A stretch of DNA of 64,000 nt from Pyrocephalus nanus (lineage: Eukaryota > Chordata > Aves > Passeriformes > Tyrannidae), in contig CM076261.1 in the NCBI GenBank assembly GCA_038380795.1, positions 6,578,556-6,642,555 of the forward strand. The letters are read 5' to 3'. The position numbers were made by a program, and so were the translations under genes. The notes beneath the pieces were generated by a model. That model did not search any database and was not told where the DNA came from. It saw nothing but the letters and a program-made list of their open reading frames with translations. Positions within the stretch are counted from its first letter, which is position 1. Each line of letters begins with the position of its first letter. Below are positions 12,453 to 25,700 of the stretch, piece by piece.

Positions 12453-15400
12453 CATAAGCTGGAAACATCTGATGTGGGCCCACCAACAGCAGTGCAAACA
12501 CACAATTGCCCTTAAGCCCAGTTCTGTCCTTCCCACTTGAGTTCATCTACACTTTTGTCATTTCTGTCTAAGTCCTAGAGCACCCAAAAGAAAATAAAAA
12601 TACTTCCATTAAGTCATTTTAAGTGTTACATTTAAAATGAAGTGAATACAACTTTTCTTCAGTGTGAGAAGCCCATGTTTGTACTTTGTCCAGTACTAAA
12701 TAAAAATGAAAACATTAGCAAAGTTAATCTAAATCTTAACTATTTCAATTAAATACTTTTGTTACAAATATGTGGTTGGCACCCAATTCTCAAACTATAT
12801 AAAAGCAAAACCAAACTTTGAAAAAATATTGTGATTTTGTATCAAAACAAGGATTTGAAAAAGCAGGCTCTGCGCCAGTTCAGCAAAGGGAGTGTGCTTA
12901 TATGTTTGTTACTCACATGTTCTCGGACCTTGTGAACTTTTCTTGAGCATTTTGCTTTTAAGCAGCTTGAAAACAAACCACTCTGCTGCAATCTATTTCT
13001 GTTCATCATCAGGACGTGATTACTTTAACCTGGTAACCATAGCTACTGTGTAATTATAGGTGGTTCCACGGAATATACATCTGCTAACTCATCTGTTAGG
13101 AATTCACTATCGACTCCTAGAATACACTACAAAGTTTACTAGTAGAAGTAGGTTTATTATAGATCACAAGAAAAGTAAAACACTTTTTTTTTTCTTAAAT
13201 GTTTAATAAGCTAAATTGTTTGACAGAAAATGTTTTAAATTAGGCCAATTACTATTTCCACACTCACTTCTGTATTCTGCACTTTCAAGGCTAAGCTCTC
13301 CAGTGAATGCATGTCTCTGTAGAGCAAAGCAAGTCACAGCATTCAGCCTGTGCTCAGCTTTTGCGCTACATGTGGGGACAGGGGTGCATGTTTTTACCCC
13401 ATGCAAGCCAAAACAGTACGAAAGAGAAGCAGAACTAGAGAGCACACATGGCAGATTTATGCTTCAGGCCATATTTTCAAAGTCCTAACATGTGACATAC
13501 TTGTTTAGGAACACATCATAAATTTCTACACTCAAACTTGGCACACATGTATAAAAAAATACCTTTAAAAATGCATTATTTTACAAATTGTCTTTAGCAT
13601 CCTAAAAAAGCAATGAATAGCCTGGGCCTTAAAATGTGACAGTCAGAAAGGCGTTCACCTAATTGAACTTCAGCTGTCCATATCTGAGATGGTCACTTTA
13701 AATGTGGAGGAGAAAAACAGGCATTTCAGAGAGCGATTCATCTGACCTATTTTAGATTCCTGCTTTAAGCTGAGATAAATCACATACTAGTGCAGCTTCG
13801 TCCAACTCGCTACGAAGGAAGCTTAAGCAAGTTCCTCCAATGTAGATCATACAACCCATCCTCTACGTTCAATTCTCCTAAGCCACTCCTTTTTTGTACG
13901 CTTTAAGCATTAAATTCCAGAACAATGTTATTCTCTCAGAGTTTCGGGTTGTCCATCTGTCAATTCAACATGAAATAAACTATTCATCTGATGCTGTCAC
14001 GGTTGCCTTGAAATGCACACAGGCCTCCATGAAGGTCCCAACTTTCCCCCAACACCGTATTTTGTACAAGCGTATGAAAATATGAAATGCAAATCAATCA
14101 AATAATTATTTCAATAAACTCAAACTATGTATTTGATTTTCTTTTCCAGAAACTACAGATTCAGAAGTAGCCAAAACCTAACTTACAGCTACAAAAAACA
14201 TTGATCAAACAACACCAAAGAGGACCTATGACCAATACAATGTGGAATGCATGAAAGTTGTAGCATCAAGTCTTTATTTCCCCCCCTCTTGGTATGAATT
14301 AGAATGGTGTAAATAAAAAGTATCTATCACACGTGATGTTTAGAAAGAGGTATTAATCTCTATAGGATCAGATTGCCAAGCAATACAAAATAAAAGTCTG
14401 TCTTCCTTCGGCTTCCATCATCATGTCACTTGAAGCTCATTTTTGCACCCTGTGTAGCTTCTTTCCTAAGGATCATTTGTATCCTGGCTGTTTGCAAGCA
14501 TGGAAACACAGCCATTTAAACTAGCCCCATAAACCACAACTTCATGTAGCATGAAATAAAAACAAGTTTTACTTTTCCTGCCAGTTATAATTTTGAATCT
14601 CAGGGAAAAACAAACATGGTTCTTATATTCTTCTGGGACATTCCTGCATGAAGCACAGCCTTACAATACTGAGTTGCTCTCTAGGATTGGTTTTTTCTCC
14701 AGTTTCATGAGTCCTTACTGGCTTTAAGAGTGCTTTGTTAGAAAACTTTGTGTGCATTATCAAATCTTTTAGCATAAGAGATTCCCTGGATACAATATTA
14801 CTATCATTAGTTAGACAGCAGATGGATTTAATTAACCTTAGGTTACCCATTTCCAAATGTCTTTATTTCCCCTTGCATACATGTTTAATAACAAATACTG
14901 AGAACAAAATGCTATTCATTTCATGCTGTTATCTTACAGGTGTAAATAGAGGCAAAGCAAACACATTGTGAATCCAATTTCTTACAAACTGCTCAGATGA
15001 CTGTATTGTTAAGATTTATCTCATTCCACCTAGCGCAGGTTGAAAATACATAAATTGCAAGACAGAAAACAATATTCCTCTCTCAGTGCAAACCGATAGT
15101 TTGTTTTGCCTTCTACAGCAAACAGCTGCTTATCCACACGAGATTTGGCAGCATTTCTTTTGTTATAAGTAGCAAAACAGTCCTCCCAGTAAGAGGTAAT
15201 TTCAGTCACTAGAAGAAATAACAGTAATCTTAAGAAATTCACCAAAATAAATATTACTCTACCTGTGTATGCAGCAAACCTGACAGAATAGCTAGTAGTG
15301 TCTAAACATTTATCAAACATGTAGCTGGCTGAGAATTTCTTATTCTTATTTGATTAGTTTATTTACTGTACCTGGCTATGTACCAAAACCATGACTCTAC

Positions 15401-17560
15401 TGTGAATTTCAGTACAGGAAGAACAAAATCACTGAAGTTCCTTAAAAACCTTTCCTGTTGCCAGCACAGCCTCCACATCAAATTCCCCCTTCCAGCACAC
15501 AGAAAACAAACCAATGAAAAGAAACTGGGAGCACTACCTTACACAAATGAGGTAATACTATGCAAGCCAGATGTGGTCTTGGAGAGCTAAGTTTTGGCTT
15601 ACAACTCAGTGTTCAAAGATTTTAAAAGATTAGCTGAGTCCAAACTTAATGCAGATGATGCTAATACTGGATAGTTTGAGGCTAGAGTAAATTTGGCTAC
15701 AGAATTCAATTAGAACGCAAATCAAATCTTTTGACTAAAAGCGCGAGAGAGGGGGGAAGGGTGGGGAATTGGCCCAAAGTTTGCTTATTTTAATCTACTA
15801 CTAAAAATTAAGTTTAAAATGTATGTATTTTCAGCAGTGTAAAGTTTTAAAATATAAGTGTTTGAGTGCTGCAGATGAACAGATAAGAGACTAAAAATAT
15901 TCACATACTGTCAAGGTATTAAAACACAACTTCAAAAAACCAACACGACACTTAAAAATAATTTTATTAGGTCAAATCACAGAAAATAAAAATTTTCCTA
16001 CCCTTACACTATACAAAGACATTACATAAGAATACAAAACTTGCAAACAACTTGCACAAAAAGCCCTGCATCCTAAAACCTTACGGCACACCTAGACCAG
16101 GTTACCTTCAGCCATCAACCTATTGCAGCTTGGAAGATTACCATTTCCATTACCAATTACTTCCTATGGACTCATAATTTCCTCTTCTCCATAAGGGAAC
16201 CAAAACCATGTTGTCTTCTATGTCACCTGGTCCCCTCCAGCAAGTGACAGTCACAATCTACTGTACACATTCATACGTTCAAAAATTTATTTGACACCCT
16301 ACCTCCCATTCTCAAAGCACAGACCTTCTGGGTTGCATCTACAAAGCAACAAAATTCACAGCTAATTGACAGCAGAGTCCACAGTTTAATTAACACAGCA
16401 GTCATTAATAAATTGTTATTTATATATAAATACATGTTAGTGAAAATACATGCTATATTAAGCAAACAGAAATCACATTAGAGAAGAAATTGCAAATTAA
16501 TTCTGAATAAATTGTGATGTAATGAGAAAACAAAATTGAACCAAGTATAATTAAATGAACTATACATAGCCACTATTTCCTGCAATGCACAGATTAATGA
16601 TTTACATTTAAATGCTTCTTTGATCTAATTAATTCTCTTTGTGGAAAGTTCTCCTTTAATTATAGTAATTTTTGAAGGTTGTTATAAATCTTTGCAAAGA
16701 TCCAAATTTGGAAGTTATGTAACAAAATAATGATTCCATACTTCAAAAATAATGTTCTGCATAATGAGAGACATATTTATCAAATAATGATGAGATGCTG
16801 ATGAGAAGAGCATATGGAGAACAATATTGCTGCAATGAGCAGCAACGGAAATGCCAATATATGTTTCAAGAAAAGAATACACACCAGAACTCCAACTTCT
16901 AATCTTGAAATATAAACTGCTTTCATCAAACTGCCTGAATTCTCAGCTCACTTCGTTCCAGTTGTGTTCCTTTTTAGGAAAACAACCATTTTCTGTTGAT
17001 CCACTTTAAGTTGGGTGAGTTTTGCCTTCACATGCAGGAGGCACCCAAGCCACAAACAGGTGGTGCACTGGTCCCAAGAGTTAAAACCAGCTCTTTCTTG
17101 ACCCCTCACCATCCTTCAGTGCCAGCCAGGCCTTACAGAGGAGGCATCTCCCTGGCTCTACAGTTACTCCAGTGGACACCAACAAGCCAAAGCGACTGCA
17201 AAGATGTATCCTAAATGGACATCATTGGGAAACAGCCCCGAAGAGGACCACTCGATGCCCCCTCCCAACCACAAGCTCCTGTCACCTCTCTCATGCCAGA
17301 CCAGTGTAATTTTGGGAGCCTGATGGCTCAGCTGGGAGGGCTGAACCTTCCCAGCATGCAGAGGGAGAAGAAGCACTTCTCCTTCCAGCATCAGTGGGTA
17401 CCCCATCTGTCTGACGTGGCTGTGAGGTTCCAGCCCAGCAGGTGCAACCCTTATAGTTCAAGGCACAAACACCCTGGCTGTACTGAGAGTTTAGCATCAC
17501 ACCTTAAATGTATACATATAAGCATAAAAGTATTAGAGTCAGGACACAAAAAATCCCAAA

Positions 17561-17601
17561 TAAACAAACAAGCAAACAAACAAGCAAACAAACAAAAAAA
17601 A
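17561..17601 (+). repeat. AAAC/AAGC tetranucleotide microsatellite
   Basis: Imperfect repeats of AAAC with interspersed AAGC units, followed by an A-rich stretch. Confidence 0.9.
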
Positions 17602-18169
17602 GAAAATAAAGTAAAAAAAGTCATAAAAGAGACAAGAGGAAAACCAAGAAAGGCACTGAGCATCAGGGTGAGGTGCCATTGTGACAGCAAAGCATGCTCC
17701 ATGTTAAATGACTAAACAGATGTGGCAGCACAAGATGTGGGCCCAAACATAAGTGCACTAGGCAGACTGCAGGGAGGGCACGAAGGTGGTAATCAACAAT
17801 AATAAAAAGACGCTGCTTGGAGGTGTTGCAAGACATAGCATGATTTAAAATATGTGTTTGGCCTGCTAGAAAGGTGCATGACACCGATTTCTTTAAAGTT
17901 TCTTGATAAAGATGAAAGCAGGAAAACTAGAGTTAACATCTGAGGAAGGAATCACATAATCCAGAGGAGATGGAGAAGACATCTTAAAACCATCAGACAC
18001 ATCCTTCAGAGAGGACAGAAAAGGGACTGAAGATGTAAATTACCCATCAGGACCCAAAACTCCGCCATCTCAGGCACAACTGTGGTGGCACCACCACCAA
18101 ACGAAAGTGCAGAACATTTCTGGAGAGACTGTCCTTCACCTAGCAAGGCTGGGAACAGAAAGTGTCAGA

Positions 18170-19770
18170 AGCTTTTAAAGGACCTGGGAAGTAGGGGAAT
18201 ATACCATAAAGGGATTATACACCAAAGCAGAACCAAGGACAAATGAACACAAAAGGAAATATGAAGACTAGGATACAACCTGACTTAAAATCACGAAGAG
18301 CTGTGGCAAACAATAAGAGAGTCTATAAACACATTAGAAGGAAAACGAGGCCTGTTACAGATCACAAGAAAGGAAGAATTCTTCAGTGCCTCATTTCAGA
18401 GCAGCTAGCTGGGACCAGATAATGGGGGCATATTTCATTTGACGCAAAGGATGTGCAAGGGCAGGCTGGATGGAGTAAGGGAAGAACAGAGAAAATACAT
18501 CAGTCAGCCAGCTGGTTTCAAGTCAGCAGGAACCACTGGAAATCTCCTTATGGTGCTTGGGAAACCACCATCAATCTTTGGTATCTCCATGACAGTGGTT
18601 AATGGCTTAGAGAGGCCAGGTAAGGACTAGAAGAAATTAAAAGACCAAACACGGCATCCAATCTTATAAAAGAAACAGAAAAGCCAGAAATTACAGTGTA
18701 CTTTTAATACCAAAGTTACTGGAGCACACTGCTAAAGGATTTCTAATTCTGTAAAAATAATGAGATTAGGAACAAAACAAAACAAATAGCTAGCATTATT
18801 GTATCAAAAATTCATGTCAAACTCGAGTAATGTTTCTCTTGCTCTTTCTGACAGGACATCTGTCCCAGCTGATAAAAAGGAAGTAGAGTAGTACAGATGA
18901 CAGAGCCTATCTTTAGAAAGGCTTTTAAAACAGCCCTACATGACTTTTCCATGAGTGAACTATGGAAACAGTTTCCATTATTACAAGAAAAAGGGTGAAA
19001 AAAAGGTGTGGAAGTGATCAAAAGCCCCAAACTCTAGCCTACAGTTAGCAGCATGATAACAACCTGTGAAAACTTATTGATTTGGAGAATCACAGCCATT
19101 TGAGGATCAGTGAAGGAGGGGAGAGTGCCTGATCCATGCTCAGCAACAAACTGGGGAGGTTGGGACACACCGCTGGCATCCTCACCCAACCTAAAGAAGA
19201 GCAAAGCATATATATGCTGAATCCAACTACATTCCTGTAAGGATAACAGCAGCAGGAGTGGAGACCTCAGAAGTTAAAAGTGATGAGGAAGATACGTGTT
19301 AGGCAGCAGGAATGAAGCAGCTTGAGAGTCTGAAGTTACATGTTAAGCACGGCGAATTCCTGTCGACATAATGCTGGAGATGTTCTGCCTTCTGCAGCAC
19401 CAGGGAAAAGTATACAGCATATAGTATTTCAGCTTGGGATTCATATTTTTTGCAAAACATGCACTAAACAGTGTCGAGAAGGGAGTAGGAAGAACAATAG
19501 CACCTTTAAAAAATGCGATCTGTGGAAAAAGGTTTAAGGAGCAGGAATTTTTTTACTCTGGGAAAGGGAACAGAAAGGGAGGCTGGTAAGAGCCTTGCAA
19601 TACATACAAACTTCTTGCAGACAGAAATTAATCAAGCACTTGCTAACAGCAAAGCAAGAACCTGACTTGGCATCAAGTGGGATTTAGAGTAGACAGCATA
19701 TCAACTTTAATGACAGTCAGGAAGAGGTTATCTATAGATGTGTGGAGTCATCATGGGACACTTACATACA
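18170..19770 (+). mobile_element. Ancient, decayed CR1-like LINE (ORF2 and 3' part)
   Basis: Several spaced segments match the layout of old amniote CR1 elements as I recall them. One is an AATAAGAGAGTCTATAAACA-like stretch near 18310. A second is a reverse-transcriptase region at about 18700-18960 that reads like 'tactggagca ... catgtcaaac ... tttctctt..ctttctgacagg ... aaaggcttttaaaacagccctacatgac'. The third is a 3' end near 19545-19760 resembling the post-RT region. Stops and indels are everywhere, so nothing is functional. Edges are approximate, and the exact subfamily needs an alignment. Confidence 0.55.
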
Positions 19771-22715
19771 GATAAAAAGGAACTGCAAAATTCTCTGTTT
19801 GCAACTTAATAAAGCATAAGATACTAAAATTTTGTCGATTTTGCTACCCCTTCCACTTGAGTTGGCAACTCTAAATTCACAAAATGCATATTGCCTCTGT
19901 TTCAGAGCACCCAGACACACAGGATAACATTTTTGTTTCCTGTTTACCTTTCATTTCTGCGATTCAGTAAAATTACCTGGGTTTGTTTTCCCATCTGGAT
20001 GGGTGTCTCCCCACTGCAAGAAAACCCAGAATCACTGCCATTTTTGCTGCCCTTCCTGCATGCAAGTTTTACGAAAACTATGACTGACTGGATCTCCTGA
20101 AAGCACCAGATCCTCTTCTGGAGGTCATAACACCTAAAGCATCCCAAGGCTACCCTAATTTCTGGACAGGACAAGAAAAATCAGGCCACCATAACATGCT
20201 TTGGCTCATTTTTTCCTGTCCTGCTGATCCAAGCAGCTTTCCCTATGGGCAAACATTGATTTACCAGAGGGAGAAGCAAATTGCATTCTCCCACCAGACT
20301 CTCTTTTCAGGTCTGCAGGCACGGGGTGAAGTTGCCACTGTGCCTTTCCCTGCATCCAGAGTGGGGGCTGGCTCTGCCTCCCTCATCCCCCACTGCCAAG
20401 ATTCATCCACCAGCTCCAAAAGCACGTTTGATCATGGCCACTCTCACATCAGTTCCTGCAGACAGCTCCCATCTGGAGGAGCACACACAAGCTGGCAAAC
20501 ATGTACCTTTCTGCGAGTACTGAGTGTAAACACAGAAGTGCACAGTGATTAAACCCAAATCTGACAGTTATTTCATTCGTTAAGAAAATAACAACCAACC
20601 CCACCAAAAAAACTAAAAGGTAAAAGGAGAACTCATGAGAAACACGATAAACTGCTGCTTACAACAGACTTCAACAAAGCATCTGTTCACCAAAATCCTT
20701 TAACCTGCAGAAATACTGCAACTGCAGAAAGGTAAGGGGAACCAGAAATAATACACAAATAACTTGATAAATATGTATTGTGAGAAACAACAGGTAATTA
20801 CAGGGAGTAGGCAGATGTGAGGAGGAGGAGGAGAAGGAAATGAAGGAACCAGTAACGGAGACTACAGCAGCATCCCACAGATGTTGGTCTAGAGAGAACT
20901 GCATAGAAACACCCTTAATTTCACCCCTTTCCTCATTTCAGTTACAAAAACCCTAGGCAAAAAAAGCCCCAAAGCCCCAGCAAAACTGCTTATAGTGTTG
21001 TGATTAAAACCAATTGATAAATATTTCATTCAGAAACTAGAAAGGCAAGAAAGACCTCTCAGTGGCACACCTTGATTTTCTGCAGACAAGTGACTTTGAT
21101 TACTTGGGTTACATTTACATGAAGTTTTGACCTTTCTAAATTGCTCTGGAGCCAAATGTTCACATGGGGTTCCCTGTGCATCATTCACTATTTAAAAATT
21201 GCATTTAATGTCACAGAGGCTGAGTGCTTTAGGCATCACATCATTAAAGTTCATATTCTCACACTGAGCATAAAATACAATGAATTCAAAATTTAACAAA
21301 AAAAAAAAAAAAGAAAAGAGTTGCATGAGTTGCTAACACTGGCAGGTGTGCTACATTATCACACTACCCTCAGGCCAAAATACTGTAACACCTGTGAACA
21401 ATATTTTCTGTTTCATACACTACCTAAATAGACTGTGCTCCAGTGCTCCCAAGCTAGTGACCTGACTAACCTCACAGAAACAAGGGAATCAGACAGGCAA
21501 GGTACAGATCAGAGCATCAAGCCCACCTCCTTCAAGGGCTTCTGACTCCCTCCTAGTAGACATTTGTCTTTCTAGCTCAGGTGATGGAAGAGACCACAAA
21601 GTAAAAAAGAAATGAATTGTAATTTAAAATATCAACCTGAATTTTCTGATTTCCTGGACATCTTACTAACTAGAATTCAGCAATGAAAGCAGATGTTTCT
21701 TTGCTTCATTTTACTGGTAGTGCTTGAAAAAGTCACAAAGGGCTGCTCACTGATGAATTAAACCCTCCCCAGCCTACCACTTGTAAAAGCAATGTAGTAT
21801 TATAAATTTTTGTGCGTTTTTTTGCAGCGACTGGGTATTTTCCCCCCATTTTTATGGATTGGAGGGGATTCATTTTTACATTTTTGTAGCTTTGACTCCA
21901 ATCCAGAGTGGCTCAGAGGAAGAAAGGAAGCAGAGAAGACGGACATTTTGTAGGCAGCTGCCTAACACCTCTCTCAACTGGCCACAGCCATTTCCATTGT
22001 CCACTGCTGCTCCTTCCTGTCAAGACACACATCAGCACTGTGGCTGCAATCTCTGCTCCCAGCTCCATACAAGTTCACAGGCATTGCTGCATTGCTGCCC
22101 TGCAGCACACTCAGCTTCAGGAGGCCACACTGTTTTCCATAACCCTCCCCAGAACTGACTTTTAAGATTTTTAAGGTGGTCATCATTCCTTTCTTTGTGG
22201 AGGCAGGTGTGACACGGGTCATGCAAGGCAGGGCTCTTGAGAAATGGCTTCTCCCGCAGCATCTCAGAGCAGTGCCTGCTCTTCATCATTGGGGACCTCC
22301 AGGTGTTCCTGAATGCTGGATTACAATAACTGGTAAAACTTCAAAAACTAAGGCAGACACAAAAGGAAGGAAGAACTCGTAGGCAGTGAAAAAAAAAAAA
22401 AAAACAACAGAGGAACCATCCTGACACCTAGTTAAAGGCTACTCTATGCAAGGAGAGCCAACAGGCTAAGGCCTTGGAACAAAAGTGCTCCTACTTCATC
22501 TTCCTTTTTTTTTTGTTCCCTCTGATACTAACACTAATTTTACATCCAGTTTTTAATCTTTTGAAGGCACTAAAGGGGGCTTATACAGTAAGGCTACATG
22601 GGGAGGCATCACAGTGTGTTGAGTCATAACAGCTTTTGTTTTCGTGAAATGGATTATTAATTTCATTTTTAGATATTAATCTCATGGGCATTCATGTCAG
22701 TTTTGAAGGTAAAAC

Positions 22716-22782
22716 ACATCCTGTAATACCAATAAACTTATACTTTACATTAGTATTACATCCTGTAATACTAATAAACTTT
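22716..22782 (+). repeat. 42-base partial tandem duplication
   Basis: ACATCCTGTAATACC..AATAAACTT at 22716-22739 recurs at 22758-22781 with one mismatch, an offset of 42 bases. Confidence 0.9.
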
Positions 22783-25700
22783 CCAATTTGGAGCAGAGCA
22801 TCAGCAAACCAGCAATTCTCCAAAGCCAAACCCGTGGCATCAGACAATAGCTTTTTATATTTAAACTCCTCAGGGATCCCCATGCTCCCCAGAGCTTTAA
22901 TTACCTGCTACAGATTACAAAAATACTGTTAATTTGGCACTGGCAGCTATCCCATGACACCTGTGCTCCAGGTGACACTGTCACTGCAAAAACAGTCTCC
23001 CAGCCACCTTTTAAAATGCAATTCAACATTTTCCCCCCAAAACTGAAACACACATACTAGCAGTCTGCTCTAACACCTCATAGCCACCAGCTGTTAAATA
23101 ATGTGTTGGATGCAAACCAAGATCTGAGGATGGTGTAGGAGCAGGGACTTCTAGGAATGAATCAGTCAGAGTGGAAAGGCATGGATGACAAGAATATTTA
23201 CGGTGGATCCAGGCAACTGCAGTGATCTCACTTAAAATCAGAGAGTAAGCGGGATTCTCTCCCAGCTTCAGTTACACTTTGGTTACATGTTTTAGAAACA
23301 TTTTAGTTACACATTTCCAAAGCGCAGGAAGGTCGCACATATGTTGTCCCAATGCACACCAGTTAAGTCCTTTGCATGATGAGCTCTACATGGAATTAAG
23401 AGAAAGCTTTCTGTGTCTTCACATAACATCCCAATAAAGCCAAAAACCTTTCACCATCTGTGCAGCTAAACTATGAGGATTTGCAGATCATCATCCAATA
23501 CAGCCTGACAAAGAAAATAGCTATCTTTAAAGAGGCTCTAACCCTTTTTACCTATTAAACCCTGAAATGCTCTACATACAGCTACATAGTAATTACATTA
23601 TATACTCCTGACCCAGTGTTATACTGGATTACGCTGGCTCTGAAGATGGATGTCACCAGATCTGGCAACTCCTCTGTGACGTGTATGACCTTCTTGGAGT
23701 TCAGACACATAGAAGCGACAGCAGCTCAGAGAGGACAGAAGGGTTTGAGGCAATGGAGACAGACAGGTGGCTTTAAGTGTCCCCACAAGACAGTGGTCAG
23801 AAAAAAATGGGGAGGAAGTGAAGAATAAGAAAGTAGGAAGTTACAATAATGCAGTTTAATCACAAAAGCTTAGAGTAAGAGGGAATGGACAGACTCTTTC
23901 AGTAAAAAGAGGAAGAAAAGCTCTTTGCAGCTTTTAAATCATGGGGGTTTCAAAAAAGTAAGTAATGAAAATCTAGGTTACTCAACAGGAATTGAGCATT
24001 TAAAATAATAATAATAAAAAATCTATTCTGCATTGAATTGATAATTTAAAAGCAGAACAAAAGGTGTGATCCCCTAACTGAGGAACAAACGACTTTACAA
24101 CCTGAATTATTTCCTTCCCCACATACTTTTCCTTATACATACCTCTGCTAAATATTTGATGGTGTGTTTTTAAGGCTACAAACCACTAATTCTGTAGCTA
24201 CTGATCAATTCAAAAAATCTACCTTAATTTAAGGGAGAATCCTGCAACTCAGAAACAGAGTGAAAGACTTTGATACCAGACTCTGTTCAGTGTGCTGAGT
24301 TTCCAACTTGTCTCACAGGCTAACCACATAAGTGCCCAAATCAACGAAACAAGTCTATGAACAGTAGCTTTTTCCATCCTTCCTCCTGATGCTGTGCAGG
24401 ACCCAATGCAAGACTCTCTGGGCAAGTGAAAAAGGATTGCTGTGCATTGTTATCTAATGATGATTTTAAGCCAATTTATTTTTTTTCAGTACTCTTCAGG
24501 TCACAGCACATAAAATTCAACTTATTTATATTCCCAAGTATGTGGCAGTGTGAGGAGGGGTGGGGGAAAAGGTAACTGGGTAACTGTCTCACTCCTTACT
24601 GGAAAGATTTGCCAAAGAAGGCATTTTTAATTTCAAAGTTTAATACATCAAAAAAATTTGATTCCTTAGTGCACAATTCAACATTCTCAGAAGCTAATAA
24701 ACACGGAGAAAACACAAAGAGTTACTCCTTACTGCATCATAAATGGTGGCTCAACAACAAAAAACTTCTAATAGCTATGTCTGATGCTAGATTAATGACA
24801 GAGCTGCATTTCACCTCTCCTTCCCCTCTTCCACTCACTCTGCAGTCTGTTTTCCGTGGGGACACAAATCTCCATGCCAGTATTCACATGGCCATTACAT
24901 CTGAACTAAAAAATGAATGAGGTAATCCACCCCCTCCCTGGATGTCATGAATGCCCCAGGGAAGCAGTACCCTGCAGCTGGGCTCCAACCCACTCTGCTC
25001 TGTCACCTCCATTACATGCGTGTGTTTTACCACATCTGGGGCCACAGAAACTTTACCCCTAAGAAATAACTGTTTTAAAGGTTTCCAAAGAATCAACAAA
25101 CCTACTAATCCTTCCCCCAGCTCCAGAACAGCATTAATTATTCCTACAGCAGCAGCTATCACAGTTTTTTGGAGAGAGACAGCCACGCAAGCACACCAAA
25201 AGCACCACCACCAAATCAAGCACATCGGATATGTGCTGGATCTTAATTAGGGGACTTGTCTTGCATACTGACATCAATGCTCTATGCTCCCCTTCTCAGC
25301 TTCCTTTGTCTAAACTCTGCCTGGTACATATTTATGTCACCTTTTACCAAAATCCCACAATGCTGAAGTGTCCATGTTCTTCACAGGCCATATATTCCAC
25401 TGGTTTCCTAGCCTTATTGTTAACGAAAATTTTCCCAAATGTCTGACCTAATTCTTCCTACTTGAAATGTAGGCACACTCCTCCTCACCCTGACGACAGT
25501 GGATGTGTAACGTGGCTTTGCAGCTTGGAGACGGCTGCTGTTCGTCCCTCAGACCACTGTCTCTTCTGGTAAGTACTATTTTTAGTCCTCTCTCAGGCTC
25601 TTTCTCCTCTCCTCTGTTCTCTTTCCCATCAGTCCACCTCCCTTCTGAGCAATAGCATCCAAACCTTACTTTCAGCTGAAGATCAACTGTGCTTACTGGT

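Noticed and set aside
24884..25225. Minus-strand open frame of 113 codons with a hydrophobic stretch
   Set aside because: Hydrophobicity alone is not support; the opposite strand is also open and no homology is recognised.
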